Part shown: positions 24,844 to 32,486 of the stretch, one piece after another
Layout: the number at the start of each line of letters is the position of its first letter
Numbering within the stretch: the first letter of the stretch is position 1
Assembly (NCBI RefSeq): GCF_009709575.1
Contig: NZ_WIXO01000001.1
Span: forward strand, 1,922,001 to 1,986,000
Reading direction: 5' to 3'
Source: Streptomyces taklimakanensis
Lineage (GTDB): Bacteria; Actinomycetota; Actinomycetes; Streptomycetales; Streptomycetaceae
Length of the DNA: 64,000 bases
The notes under the pieces: generated by a model
Databases searched by the model: none
Seen by the model: the letters and a program-made list of their open reading frames with translations, nothing else
Told to the model about the DNA's origin: nothing
Program-made: the position numbers and the translations under genes

Positions 24844-25128
24844 ATGGACGCGGCGGGTGCGGTCGGGCGGGCGGGCGAACTGGTCCGCTGGGCCGCCTTC
24901 GGCTGCGCCCTGGTCCCCCTCGTCCTGCTGTCCTGCGGTTCCTCCCCCGCCCGCGCCCTGGGCACGGGCGGGGGAATCGCCCTGGTCACCGCCGTCTGCC
25001 GAGCCCTGCTCCGGCACTGTGAGCGCGGCGCCGCCCGCCCGGACCCCCACGGGAGCACCGGCCCGCACCGGGGCCGGCACGGTCGGACCGGCACGGGGGC
25101 GCACAGGGGTGGGCGGCGTCATCCCTGA
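24844..25128 (+). CDS. Small membrane protein upstream of adpA
   Basis: A 94-residue protein with two hydrophobic segments (about 18-33, FGCALVPLVLLSCG, and 40-52, GTGGGIALVTAVC) in front of an Arg/His/Gly-rich tail. I recall similar short proteins (start MDAAGR..ELVRWA) directly upstream of adpA in other streptomycetes, which supports it being a real gene. GGGAG lies a few bases before ATG 24844. No function is known to me. It reads towards adpA but is separated from it by 385 bp, so it is probably not co-transcribed as a simple operon. Confidence 0.6.
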   Translation: MDAAGAVGRAGELVRWAAFGCALVPLVLLSCGSSPARALGTGGGIALVTAVCRALLRHCERGAARPDPHGSTGPHRGRHGRTGTGAHRGGRRHP

Positions 25129-25513
25129 AGGCACCCCGTTCCACCGGAGCGCACTACTCCGGAACACCGGGCCCCTCTTTCTGAGCCCCTGCGCTTTTCG
25201 GCCAACTTCCAGCCGTGGTACACAACTTGCCAGAGGCTGACCCGCGCACCGCCCACCTGGACGGAAGGAGACGAGGCGAACGAGCGCACCACTCGGACAG
25301 ATGGCAACGAAACACGGCGTTCTTCCCAGGGGCTCCGCCAAGTGGAACGCTTCGGGATCGAACGCTTCACGCCAAGTTGTCATGTCGACATAGCGGCGAG
25401 TGGTGAACTTGTCACGTCAGCCTCACGGGACACAGTAGATTCGATCTTGGCAACCACGGCGGGGGAAATGTGCAGCACCGGAAGGACGCGACGACTGAGG
25501 GGGGCTTAGTTTC
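25129..25513 (+). promoter_or_regulatory. adpA upstream control region
   Basis: A long intergenic region, more AT-rich than its surroundings, as expected for adpA, which integrates several developmental signals. Visible elements: a perfect palindrome ATGTCGACAT (25382-25391), GTGA-ACTTG-TCAC (25403-25415) that fits a BldD-type box, and TAGATT at 25437 as a possible -10. An SD GAGGGGGG lies 9 nt before the adpA ATG. TGGCAA-type sequences resembling AdpA's own consensus occur at about 25230 and 25306 but do not match it fully. Confidence 0.6.
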
Positions 25514-26812
25514 ATGAGCCAGGAGCCAACACACGGCCCTGGGACGACGCGCAAGCTGGCCGCGCGCCGCCGCCGCGAGATCGTTGCCGTACTGCTCTTC
25601 GGCGGCGGCCCGATCTTCGAGAGCTCCATCCCGCTGTCCGTCTTCGGCATCGACCGGCAGGACGCCGGCGTTCCCCGCTACCGCCTTCTGGTGTGCGCGG
25701 GCGAAGAGGGACCACTGCGCACCACCGGAGGCCTGGAGTTGACCGCTCCGTATGGCCTCGAGGCGCTCTCACGGGCGGGCACGATCGTGGTGCCCGCCTG
25801 GCGTTCCATCACCCAGCCGCCGCCCTCGGCGGCGCTCGACGCCCTGCGTCGGGCCCACGAGGAGGGCGCGCGGATCATCGGCCTGTGTACGGGCGCGTTC
25901 GTGCTCGCCGCCGCGGGACTGCTGGACGGCCGGCCCGCGACGACGCACTGGATGTACGCGCCGACACTGGCCAAACGCTATCCGGCCGTCCACGTCGATC
26001 CACGCGAGCTGTTCGTGGACGACGGCGACATCCTCACCTCGGCCGGGACCGCGGCGGGCATCGACCTGTGCCTGCACGTGGTGCGCACCGACCACGGCGC
26101 CGAGGCGGCGGGAGCCCTGGCCCGCCGCCTCGTCGTACCGCCCCGGCGCGGCAACGGCGGTCAGGAGCGCTACCTGGACAGGTCTTTACCCGAGGAGATC
26201 GGCACCGACCCGCTCGCCGAGGTCGTCGCCTGGGCCCTGGAGCACCTCCACGAACAGTTCGACGTGGAGACGCTCGCCGCACGCGCGTACATGAGCCGTC
26301 GGACCTTCGACCGCCGGTTCCGTTCGTTGACGGGCAGCGCGCCGCTCCAGTGGCTGATCACCCAGCGGGTGCTCCAGGCACAGCGGCTGCTGGAGACCTC
26401 CGACTACTCGGTCGACGAGGTCGCCGGGCGCTGTGGTTTCCGTTCGCCGGTCGCCCTGCGCGGGCACTTCCGGCGGCAACTGGGCGCCTCTCCGGCCGCC
26501 TACCGGGCGGCCTACCGGGCCCGCACCGGCGGCGGCAGACCGGACGGCGGCGGCGCGGCCGAGGAGCGCGCGGCGGAGGGACGCGGCGACCACGCGGTCG
26601 CGGACGGGCACGGCGGTTCCGGCGTCGGCCACGCCGTTCGCGGGGAGAGAGGGGAGAGACGGGGCGAGCGGAACGAGAGGGGCGACCACGGGGAGCGGCA
26701 CGGGGAGAGATCGGACCGGAGCCTGCGCAGCGAGACGGGCAAACCGGATTCCGACACCTACTCCCCCCGTCTGCCCTCCCAGCGGAGCCGCACTCCGGGC
26801 CGGGCCCCGTAG
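25514..26812 (+). CDS. adpA: AdpA (BldH), AraC-family master regulator with TTA codon
   Basis: A 432-residue global activator of morphological development and secondary metabolism. The N-terminal DJ-1/PfpI (GATase1-like) dimerisation domain (VLLFGGGPIFESSIPLSVFG, GLCTGAFVLAAAGLLDGR) is followed by two helix-turn-helix motifs (LAARAYMSRRTFDRRF and VAGRCGFRSPVALRGHF, about residues 245-330). A TTA leucine codon at 26186-26188 (residue 225) lies between the domains, so translation should depend on the bldA tRNA. The final 80 residues are Gly/Arg/Glu-rich and variable. Length is close to known AdpA (about 400). It is followed 9 bp later by the oligoribonuclease gene, as in S. coelicolor SCO2792-SCO2793. 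Confidence 0.95.
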   Translation: MSQEPTHGPGTTRKLAARRRREIVAVLLFGGGPIFESSIPLSVFGIDRQDAGVPRYRLLVCAGEEGPLRTTGGLELTAPYGLEALSRAGTIVVPAWRSITQPPPSAALDALRRAHEEGARIIGLCTGAFVLAAAGLLDGRPATTHWMYAPTLAKRYPAVHVDPRELFVDDGDILTSAGTAAGIDLCLHVVRTDHGAEAAGALARRLVVPPRRGNGGQERYLDRSLPEEIGTDPLAEVVAWALEHLHEQFDVETLAARAYMSRRTFDRRFRSLTGSAPLQWLITQRVLQAQRLLETSDYSVDEVAGRCGFRSPVALRGHFRRQLGASPAAYRAAYRARTGGGRPDGGGAAEERAAEGRGDHAVADGHGGSGVGHAVRGERGERRGERNERGDHGERHGERSDRSLRSETGKPDSDTYSPRLPSQRSRTPGRAP

Positions 26813-26821
26813 GCTGGTCGC

Positions 26822-27427
26822 ATGAACGATCGCATGGTGTGGATCGACTGCGAGATGACCGGGCTCTCGCTGTCCGACGACGCGCTCATCGAGGTGGCCG
26901 CCCTGGTCACCGACTCTGAGCTGAACGTGCTCGGTGAAGGGGTGGACGTCGTGATCCGCCCACCCGCCGAGGCTCTGGCCTCCATGCCGGACGTCGTCCG
27001 CACCATGCACACCGCCTCCGGGCTGCTCGACGAGCTCGCGGAGGGCACCACGTTGGAGGACGCCGAGCAGCGGGTCCTGGAGTACGTCAGGAAGTACGTG
27101 CCCGAGCCCGACCGGGCCCCGCTGTGCGGCAATTCCGTCGGCACCGACCGCGGCTTCCTGATGCGCGACATGCCCGTGCTGGAGGACTACCTCCACTACC
27201 GGATCGTCGACGTCTCCTCGATCAAGGAACTGGCGCGGCGCTGGTACCCCAAGGCGTACTTCGGCAGTCCGGAGAAGAGCGGCAACCACCGGGCGCTGGC
27301 GGACATCCGGGAGTCCATCGCGGAGCTGCGCTACTACCGCGAGGCGGTCTTCGTGCCGCCGCCCGGCCCGGACTCGGAGACGGCCCGGAAGATCGCCTCC
27401 CGACACGTGCTGCCGGCTCCCGAGTGA
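26822..27427 (+). CDS. orn: Oligoribonuclease
   Basis: A 201-residue DEDDh 3'-5' exonuclease that degrades 2-5-nt RNA and pGpG, and so also clears c-di-GMP breakdown products. The Exo motifs are intact: [13 protein letters not shown] (Asp, Glu), [10 protein letters not shown] (Asp) and NHRALADI (His, Asp). It starts 9 bp after adpA and may be partly co-transcribed with it; S. coelicolor ornA affects growth and development. A c-di-GMP enzyme gene (cdgA) lies in the same window. Confidence 0.93.
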   Translation: MNDRMVWIDCEMTGLSLSDDALIEVAALVTDSELNVLGEGVDVVIRPPAEALASMPDVVRTMHTASGLLDELAEGTTLEDAEQRVLEYVRKYVPEPDRAPLCGNSVGTDRGFLMRDMPVLEDYLHYRIVDVSSIKELARRWYPKAYFGSPEKSGNHRALADIRESIAELRYYREAVFVPPPGPDSETARKIASRHVLPAPE

Positions 27428-27444
27428 GGGGTCTGCCGGCCATC

Positions 27445-27497
27445 GGCCGATAAGGGTGCGCGGGCAGTGCCGCCGACCCTGTACACTCTTATCGGCC
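27445..27497. repeat. Inverted repeat between orn and tRNA-His
   Basis: GGCCGATAAGGGTG (27445-27458) and CACTCTTATCGGCC (27484-27497) are inverted with a single mismatch over 14 bp, separated by 25 bp. The right arm contains TACACT, a plausible -10 of the tRNA promoter. It may be the orn terminator, an operator at the tRNA promoter, or both. Confidence 0.75.
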
Positions 27498-27518
27498 GGT
27501 GCGGGAAGCGCCGGTCAT

Positions 27519-27592
27519 GGTGGGTATAGCTCAGCTGGTAGAGCACCTGGTTGTGGTCCAGGATGTCGCGGGTTCGAGTCCCGTTACTCACC
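27519..27592 (+). tRNA. tRNA-His (GTG)
   Basis: A full cloverleaf: acceptor GTGGGTA (27520-27526) pairs with TACTCAC (27585-27591), with one G-U pair. D arm GCTCAGCTGGTAGAGC, anticodon stem CCTGG/CCAGG with anticodon GTG, and T arm CGGGTTCGAGTCCCG follow. The G at 27519 can serve as the extra 5' G-1 and the C at 27592 as the discriminator, both specific to tRNA-His. CCA is not encoded. Confidence 0.95.
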
Positions 27593-27600
27593 CTGGTGCC

Positions 27601-27634
27601 CGAGGGCCCGGTCCGGATCCGGACCGGGCCCTCG
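27601..27634. terminator. 34-bp perfect palindrome terminator
   Basis: The whole of 27601-27634 is a perfect palindrome (arms CGAGGGCCCGGTCCGGA and its complement), giving a stem of about 15 bp. It lies 8 bp after tRNA-His and 58 bp beyond the stop of the convergent M23 gene, so it can terminate both. Confidence 0.85.
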
Positions 27635-27692
27635 GCCGTTCCCCGCACGGCGCCGTGGGCGCCCCGCACGCCCCACGCGTCCCGCGCGCCCC

Positions 27693-28313
27693 TCAGATCA
27701 GCCGCACGCCGCGCCGGGCGAGGTAGGCGACGGGATCGACGTCCGAGCCGTAGCCGCGCTTGCTGCGGACCTCGAAGTGCAGGTGCGGGCCGGTGACCCG
27801 GCCGGTGGCCCCGGAGGAGCCCACCCGACTGCCCCCCTGCACCCGCTGCCCCTCGCGCACCGAGATCACCGACAGGTGGGCGAAGAGGGTGTAGTGGCCG
27901 TCGTCCATGTGGATCGTCACCGCCCTGCCGTAGGAGCCCGCCTCCCCGGCGAAGACCACCGAGCCGGGGCCGACCGAGTAGACGGGGGTGCCGACGGGCA
28001 TCGCGAAGTCGATCCCCGTGTGGTGGCCCGCCTGCCAGTTGCCGGGGATGCCGTAGGGCGCCGTGACCCGGTGCTCCCCCACCACCGGCCGGGACCAGAG
28101 CCCGGTGGCGGCACGGGTCGGAGCCCGCCCGCTCGTCCCGCCGGCCGGGAACGCCGCGGGGGTGGCGTCGTGCCCCGCCCGGAGCCCCGCGCTCCCCTCC
28201 CCCTGTCGTCCTGCCAGGAAGGGCACGCTTCCCAGCGCCGCCAGCGCCGCGCCCCGCAGCACCAGTCCACGCCGGCCCGGTGTCCACTGCCGGTGCCCAG
28301 TTCGTCCAGCCAT
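27693..28313 (-). CDS. Secreted M23 metallopeptidase
   Basis: A 206-residue cell-wall peptidase of the lysostaphin/LytM type that cuts peptidoglycan cross-bridges. A Tat-like or Sec signal (RRGLVLRGAALAALGSVPFLAG) precedes the domain, with zinc ligands in GHHTGIDF (H98, D102) and the closing GPHLHFEV (H177, H179). I chose the ATG at 28313 because GGGAGG lies 9 nt upstream; the ATG at 28343 lacks an SD. A good DasR-like site lies about 195 bp upstream, which would link wall turnover to N-acetylglucosamine. Confidence 0.85.
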   Translation of the reverse strand: MAGRTGHRQWTPGRRGLVLRGAALAALGSVPFLAGRQGEGSAGLRAGHDATPAAFPAGGTSGRAPTRAATGLWSRPVVGEHRVTAPYGIPGNWQAGHHTGIDFAMPVGTPVYSVGPGSVVFAGEAGSYGRAVTIHMDDGHYTLFAHLSVISVREGQRVQGGSRVGSSGATGRVTGPHLHFEVRSKRGYGSDVDPVAYLARRGVRLI

Positions 28314-28506
28314 TCGGTCTGACCTCCCATTCGGCGGTGCCATGAATGTGAGGACACGTCAGCCGGGGACTTCTCGCATCTTTGCGGACGCCTGACGGAC
28401 CGCCGAACGGCGTAGCGTCCGCCCGGACCGGGAGGGCGAATCCGCGTGGCGGCGCGCCCGGTTGCCACCGCACCCGACGGATTGCGCGACAATCCCCGTA
28501 CAGGTG

Positions 28507-28522
28507 AATGGTCTGAACCACA
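28507..28522. promoter_or_regulatory. Candidate DasR response element (dre)
   Basis: AATGGTCTGAACCACA matches the dre palindrome AGTGGTCTAGACCACT at 12 of 16 positions, with both TGGT and ACCA arms intact. It lies upstream of the M23 peptidase gene, in a 571-bp gap between that gene and the GH48 stop. Apart from this site and the hairpins at 28607-28655 I see no gene in the gap. Confidence 0.5.
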
Positions 28523-28606
28523 ATCACGGTGCCCGGCCACCACCGGGGGCACCGGTGCGGGCCACCGGGAGCCAGGGGTTTGAACGTGACCGCGGCCGCC
28601 CGGCGC

Positions 28607-28655
28607 GGTACCGAGAGGGGCTTTCGGTACCGGCACGGACGGCCGCGGCCGTCCG
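28607..28655 (-). terminator. Double hairpin beyond the GH48 gene
   Basis: GGTACCGA (28607-28614) pairs with TCGGTACC (28624-28631). The next 20 bp, CGGACGGCCGCGGCCGTCCG (28636-28655), are a perfect palindrome. Both lie 230-280 bp past the GH48 stop and may end its transcript or insulate the two genes. Confidence 0.5.
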
Positions 28656-28884
28656 GTGCGGCCGGGCAGCGGAGAGGCGGGGGCGGACAGACCGCTGCTC
28701 CGGCTCGTCACCGGTTGGTGGGGCCGTGGGCCGGTGGTGCCCTGCCCCCGGCCCCACGGACGGTGCGTGCGCCACGCGGCGCGTGGGCACCGCGTGGGCA
28801 CCGCGTGGGTGTGGAAGACCCCCCGGTGCGGCCGCCGTCGACCTGACCGGACCGGGGGGTCGGCTTCTCGCTCCCCTTGGGCGA

Positions 28885-31845
28885 CTACTCGTCGCCGAAG
28901 AGGTCCGCGTAGGTGGCCAGGGCGAGAGCGGCGTCCGCCTGGGCCCAGAAGCGGTGGTAGGTGAACGTCGGCGCCTCGCCGCCGTTCAGGTAGCTCTCCA
29001 CCTTGTTGAACTGCGGGTCGTCCTCGTAGAAGGAGCGGATCGACAGGAAGGTGGAGTCGGAGTCGATCTCGTCGCCGTTCGGCATGGTGCCGGTCCAGCC
29101 CGACGGGATGTGGACCGGGTCGTCGAACCGCTCGTAGTCGGTCCGGGTCTCCTCCACCCCGATGCCCATGGCGTCCTGGTGGTGGTCCCACATCGCGTCC
29201 ATCAGCGCCTTGGCGGTGGCCTTGGACTCCTCGTGGCCGGACTTGGCCGAGTAGTACATCAGGGTCTTGGCCAGCGCCGCGGTGATGCCGACGTCGGTGC
29301 TGTAGTCGCGGACCGTCACGTGCAGGTCCGCGTTGTCACCGGGGTTGGCGGCGTTCCAGGTGTCGGGCTTGCCCGACCACTGCAGCGTCGACGGGATCCG
29401 GTAGTTGCCGTCCGGGTTGACGGTGACCTCGGAGAGGACCCAGGGGACCCACTTGTCCAGGACCTCCTTGGCCAGGGCGTTGCCGGTCTCGTGGTAGAGC
29501 TCGGCGACGCGCTCCATCGACCAGGCCTGCATACCGAACCACTGGTTCGACGGCGGGTCGTGGTAGACGGGCTTCTCGTCGTAGAACATGCCGTAGAAGG
29601 TGGGGGTGCCCGACGGCGGGGTGCCGTAGTCGCCCTCCCAACTGTTGGTCGCGCCACCGGCGATGGCGCCCTCGTCGGACTGCAGCCAGCGGTAGAACTC
29701 GAGCTGGCGCGTCAGGCTCTTCTCCCAGTCCGCCACGGCGGTGGAGCCCTTGGGCCGCAGCTCCGGGACGGTGGTCAGGGCGTGGGCCGTCATCGGGTTC
29801 TGGTAGCCGAAGTGGTTGTGGCTGCTGCCCATGCGCCAGGCCCAGCCGGCGTTGGTGTCGGTGGCGCCGCCCCAGGCGTAGTACCAGGAGAGCAGGTAGT
29901 GCGCGCTGTCCTTGCCGGTGCCGGCGGCACAGGAGGTGGGACCGACGCAGCCGCCGATCTTCTTGAAGTACTTGTCGAAGAAGGAGTAGCGCAGGTAGTC
30001 GCCCATCTTCGCGGCCTTGGACAGGGTCGCGGAGATCTCGGACTTCTTGCCCTGCTCCTCGGCCCACGTCTCGGCCCAGTAGGCGGCCTGGATGGCGCGG
30101 GCGTCGGCGTCGGGGGCGTTGGTGTACTTCCACTGCTCGGCGTAGCCGGCGTCGTCGATGAACAGGTCGAGGTAGCCGTTCTCGCCGCCGAAGGTGAAGT
30201 CGTCGCAGGTGGGCTGCGGCACCGTCTCCCAGACCGACTCCTGCGAGCCGCGCTGGAAGGTGTTGATGTACGACGGCCCGTCGGCCTGCGGACCGCCCTG
30301 GCAGACGCTGCCGGGCTCGTTGCCGTAGCCGTAGACGTTGTCCACGTCCTGCAGCCAGTGCATGCCGTAGATCTCGTCCGTGCCGTAGGCGCTGCGCAGT
30401 TCGGCCGCGATCGGGTCACGGCCCACGGGGACGTTGCCGTCCAGCGCGGACGGGTAGCCCTCCGGGGTCGGGTGCTCGGCCGCGTAGGTGGCCGGCTTGG
30501 AGGGGTCGTAGTAGCTGTTGGTCGGCTGGTCGTCCTTCGTGGGGATCATGTAGTCCTCCATGATCTGCCACGACTCGTTGAACGGACCCCAGTCCTCGGT
30601 GACCTTGCCGTACATGGCCTGCAGCCAGATCAGGTAGCTGTACGCCTCGGAGGTCGTCTCGTGACCGTGGTCGGGGGCCTCGACCATCAGCGTCTCGACG
30701 GAGTGGTAGGGGATGCCCTCCGGCGAGAAGTACCCGTTGGCCGGGTCGAAGATCTTGTTGTAGAGCTCCAGGAAGCGGTCCTCGTACTCGCCTCCGTCAC
30801 CGGAGCCGGACAACTGGGTGACCGTGACCTCGGCCTCGTCGTGGCCGGGGGCGCGGACGGTGAAGGTGGCCGCTCCGGAGCCGGTGTCGTCGGCGGCGAT
30901 GGTCACCGTCTGGGGGGTGTCCCAGTCGGTGGGCGTGAAGGTGAGTTCGGCGCCCTCCAGTACCGACAGGCCGCTGTTGCCCGCGGTGCGCTCCACCGTG
31001 GCGGTCACGGTCGAGGACGGCTGCTCGGAGAGCTTCACGGCGAACCGGGCGGTCTCGCCCTGGCGCACGCCGAGCTGGGCCGGGGTGACGACCACCGCGG
31101 GACCGGCGGTCACCTGGACGCCGACGGGGGTGGACTCTCTCGACATCCCGTTGGAGTCGTGGGCGACGGCGTAGAGCGAGTGGTTGCCGGCCGGGACGTC
31201 CTCCCAGTCGAAGGCGTAGGGCGCCGTGGTGTCGGTGCCCAACAGCTCGGTGTCGTTGTAGAACTCGACCTTCTCGATGGTGGCCCCGGACTCCACGGCC
31301 CTGGCGTCGGCCCGCAGCGGGATGGTGGCGCCCGCGGAGAAGACCGCGCCCGCCCCGGGACTGGTCAGGGTGGCGGTGGGGGCGGCCAGGTTGCCGCCGC
31401 AGCGGGTGCCGTTGAGGTGGAAGGCGGTGGGGTCGGCGTTGGTGCCGCTGTAGGAGAAGTTCGCGCCCGCGGTCACGGCGCCGCCCGCGGCGATGCGGGT
31501 GCCGTAGGTCGGGTTCTCGACCGTCACGGTCTTCCCCGACTGCGACCACCGGCCGTTCCAGCCCTGCTGGAGCCTCTGGTTGCCGCTGTAGTCGTACGTC
31601 AGGGTCCAGCCGTCGATCGCCTCGGAGCCCCGGTTGGTGATGGTGACACTGGCGGTGAACCCGGATCCCCAGTCGTTCTTGGTGTAGTCGACGCTGCACT
31701 GGAGGGGTGCGGCCTGGGCGGTTCCGCTGAGCGCCGAGGTCATTCCCAGAGGGAGGGAGATCGCGGCGGTGGCTGCCAGCAGCAGCCTCTTCGATCTGCC
31801 CCTGGGGGGCTTGGGTGGTGCTTCCGGTACTGGTAACGCGCGCAT
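28885..31845 (-). CDS. Secreted GH48 cellulase with CBM2 (reducing-end cellobiohydrolase)
   Basis: A 986-residue processive exocellulase releasing cellobiose from reducing ends. Order: signal peptide (1-46, ending GTAQAA), CBM2 cellulose-binding module (about 47-155, Cys50/Cys149, [13 protein letters not shown]), an Ig-like domain (about 155-247, [20 protein letters not shown]), a second beta-sandwich (about 248-345), and the GH48 catalytic domain (354-986, starting [12 protein letters not shown], with [19 protein letters not shown] and [11 protein letters not shown]). ATG 31845 is preceded by AGGAGG about 11 nt away. A perfect CebR box lies 80 bp upstream. It is divergent from the GH6 gene; GH48 and GH6 act synergistically from opposite chain ends. 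Confidence 0.93.
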   Translation of the reverse strand: MRALPVPEAPPKPPRGRSKRLLLAATAAISLPLGMTSALSGTAQAAPLQCSVDYTKNDWGSGFTASVTITNRGSEAIDGWTLTYDYSGNQRLQQGWNGRWSQSGKTVTVENPTYGTRIAAGGAVTAGANFSYSGTNADPTAFHLNGTRCGGNLAAPTATLTSPGAGAVFSAGATIPLRADARAVESGATIEKVEFYNDTELLGTDTTAPYAFDWEDVPAGNHSLYAVAHDSNGMSRESTPVGVQVTAGPAVVVTPAQLGVRQGETARFAVKLSEQPSSTVTATVERTAGNSGLSVLEGAELTFTPTDWDTPQTVTIAADDTGSGAATFTVRAPGHDEAEVTVTQLSGSGDGGEYEDRFLELYNKIFDPANGYFSPEGIPYHSVETLMVEAPDHGHETTSEAYSYLIWLQAMYGKVTEDWGPFNESWQIMEDYMIPTKDDQPTNSYYDPSKPATYAAEHPTPEGYPSALDGNVPVGRDPIAAELRSAYGTDEIYGMHWLQDVDNVYGYGNEPGSVCQGGPQADGPSYINTFQRGSQESVWETVPQPTCDDFTFGGENGYLDLFIDDAGYAEQWKYTNAPDADARAIQAAYWAETWAEEQGKKSEISATLSKAAKMGDYLRYSFFDKYFKKIGGCVGPTSCAAGTGKDSAHYLLSWYYAWGGATDTNAGWAWRMGSSHNHFGYQNPMTAHALTTVPELRPKGSTAVADWEKSLTRQLEFYRWLQSDEGAIAGGATNSWEGDYGTPPSGTPTFYGMFYDEKPVYHDPPSNQWFGMQAWSMERVAELYHETGNALAKEVLDKWVPWVLSEVTVNPDGNYRIPSTLQWSGKPDTWNAANPGDNADLHVTVRDYSTDVGITAALAKTLMYYSAKSGHEESKATAKALMDAMWDHHQDAMGIGVEETRTDYERFDDPVHIPSGWTGTMPNGDEIDSDSTFLSIRSFYEDDPQFNKVESYLNGGEAPTFTYHRFWAQADAALALATYADLFGDE

Positions 31846-31924
31846 CGCGGAGGTTCCCTCCTCGCGGCTCGGGAGCGGGGGACGAGCTGTGCCAGGGGTG
31901 CACGGGCTGAGAAACCGAAACCAG

Positions 31925-31938
31925 TGGGAGCGCTCCCA
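31925..31938. promoter_or_regulatory. CebR box, GH48 side
   Basis: The perfect 14-bp palindrome TGGGAGCGCTCCCA, the established operator of the cellobiose-responsive repressor CebR in streptomycetes. It lies 80 bp upstream of the GH48 start. Confidence 0.93.
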
Positions 31939-32070
31939 AGAGTCAAGGTGGACATGACACCTGTCAAGACTTCGAACGAGATGACCCTGTCGAAGGGAAT
32001 TCGATTCGCCAATTCCTGAACACACTCTGGCCACGACCGGAAGTTGGCGCTACGTTCTCCAGCAACCCAG

Positions 32071-32084
32071 TGGGAGCGCTTCCA
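32071..32084. promoter_or_regulatory. CebR box, GH6 side (one mismatch)
   Basis: TGGGAGCGCTTCCA differs from the perfect palindrome at one position. It is 146 bp from the GH48-side box, about 14 helical turns, so the two sites face the same side of DNA. It lies about 400 bp upstream of the GH6 start. Confidence 0.85.
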
Positions 32085-32132
32085 CAGTCGTGCGCCAGGG
32101 ACGGCGCGTAACCGACGACCAGGAGACGCTTC

Positions 32133-32486
32133 ATGCACCCCCCGCAGCGCCTCCGGGCGCACCCCACCACCGCGGCGCACGCAGCCGCGCGACCTCACGG
32201 CCCCACCGGCCGGTCCGATTCCCCCGGCCCCTCCCTGCCCTCCTCCGCGCCCCCCGCCGCCGGGACCCACCCCGGCGGCGACCCCGGGGCGCGTCCCGGA
32301 CGGATCCGTCCGGGGGCGGGGGACGTACGGGAGTGCGATCCGTGCCACGGCGGCGGTCGTTCCCCACCACCGACGGAGGCCGCCCCATCCGGGGCTCGCA
32401 CCCGTGAGACGACCGTACCCCCCACGCGGAGCTGGACTCCGTCGTCATCCGGAGCACCACCGGAAGGAAGAGGAAAGATCGCATGA
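32133..32486 (+). CDS. Possible leader ORF before GH6 cellulase
   Basis: A 117-codon open frame starting at ATG 32133 with a near-ideal SD (AGGAG, 7 nt spacing) and stopping in an ATGA overlap with the GH6 start (32483-32486). The product would be Pro/Gly/Arg/His-rich with no fold I recognise, and third-position GC bias weakens in the second half. It may be a translated leader coupling translation to the cellulase, or chance in a long 5' UTR. The alternative reading is that 32085-32482 is simply an untranslated leader. Confidence 0.25.
   Translation: MHPPQRLRAHPTTAAHAAARPHGPTGRSDSPGPSLPSSAPPAAGTHPGGDPGARPGRIRPGAGDVRECDPCHGGGRSPPPTEAAPSGARTRETTVPPTRSWTPSSSGAPPEGRGKIA

Noticed and set aside
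25230..25320. AdpA self-binding sites
   Set aside because: TGGCAA-type sequences fail the TGGCSNGWWY consensus at the S position, so I do not list them as sites.
28462..31836. 1124-codon plus-strand frame opposite GH48
   Set aside because: Mirror of a highly GC3-biased gene; no domain and no SD. The GH48 protein on the other strand is unmistakable.
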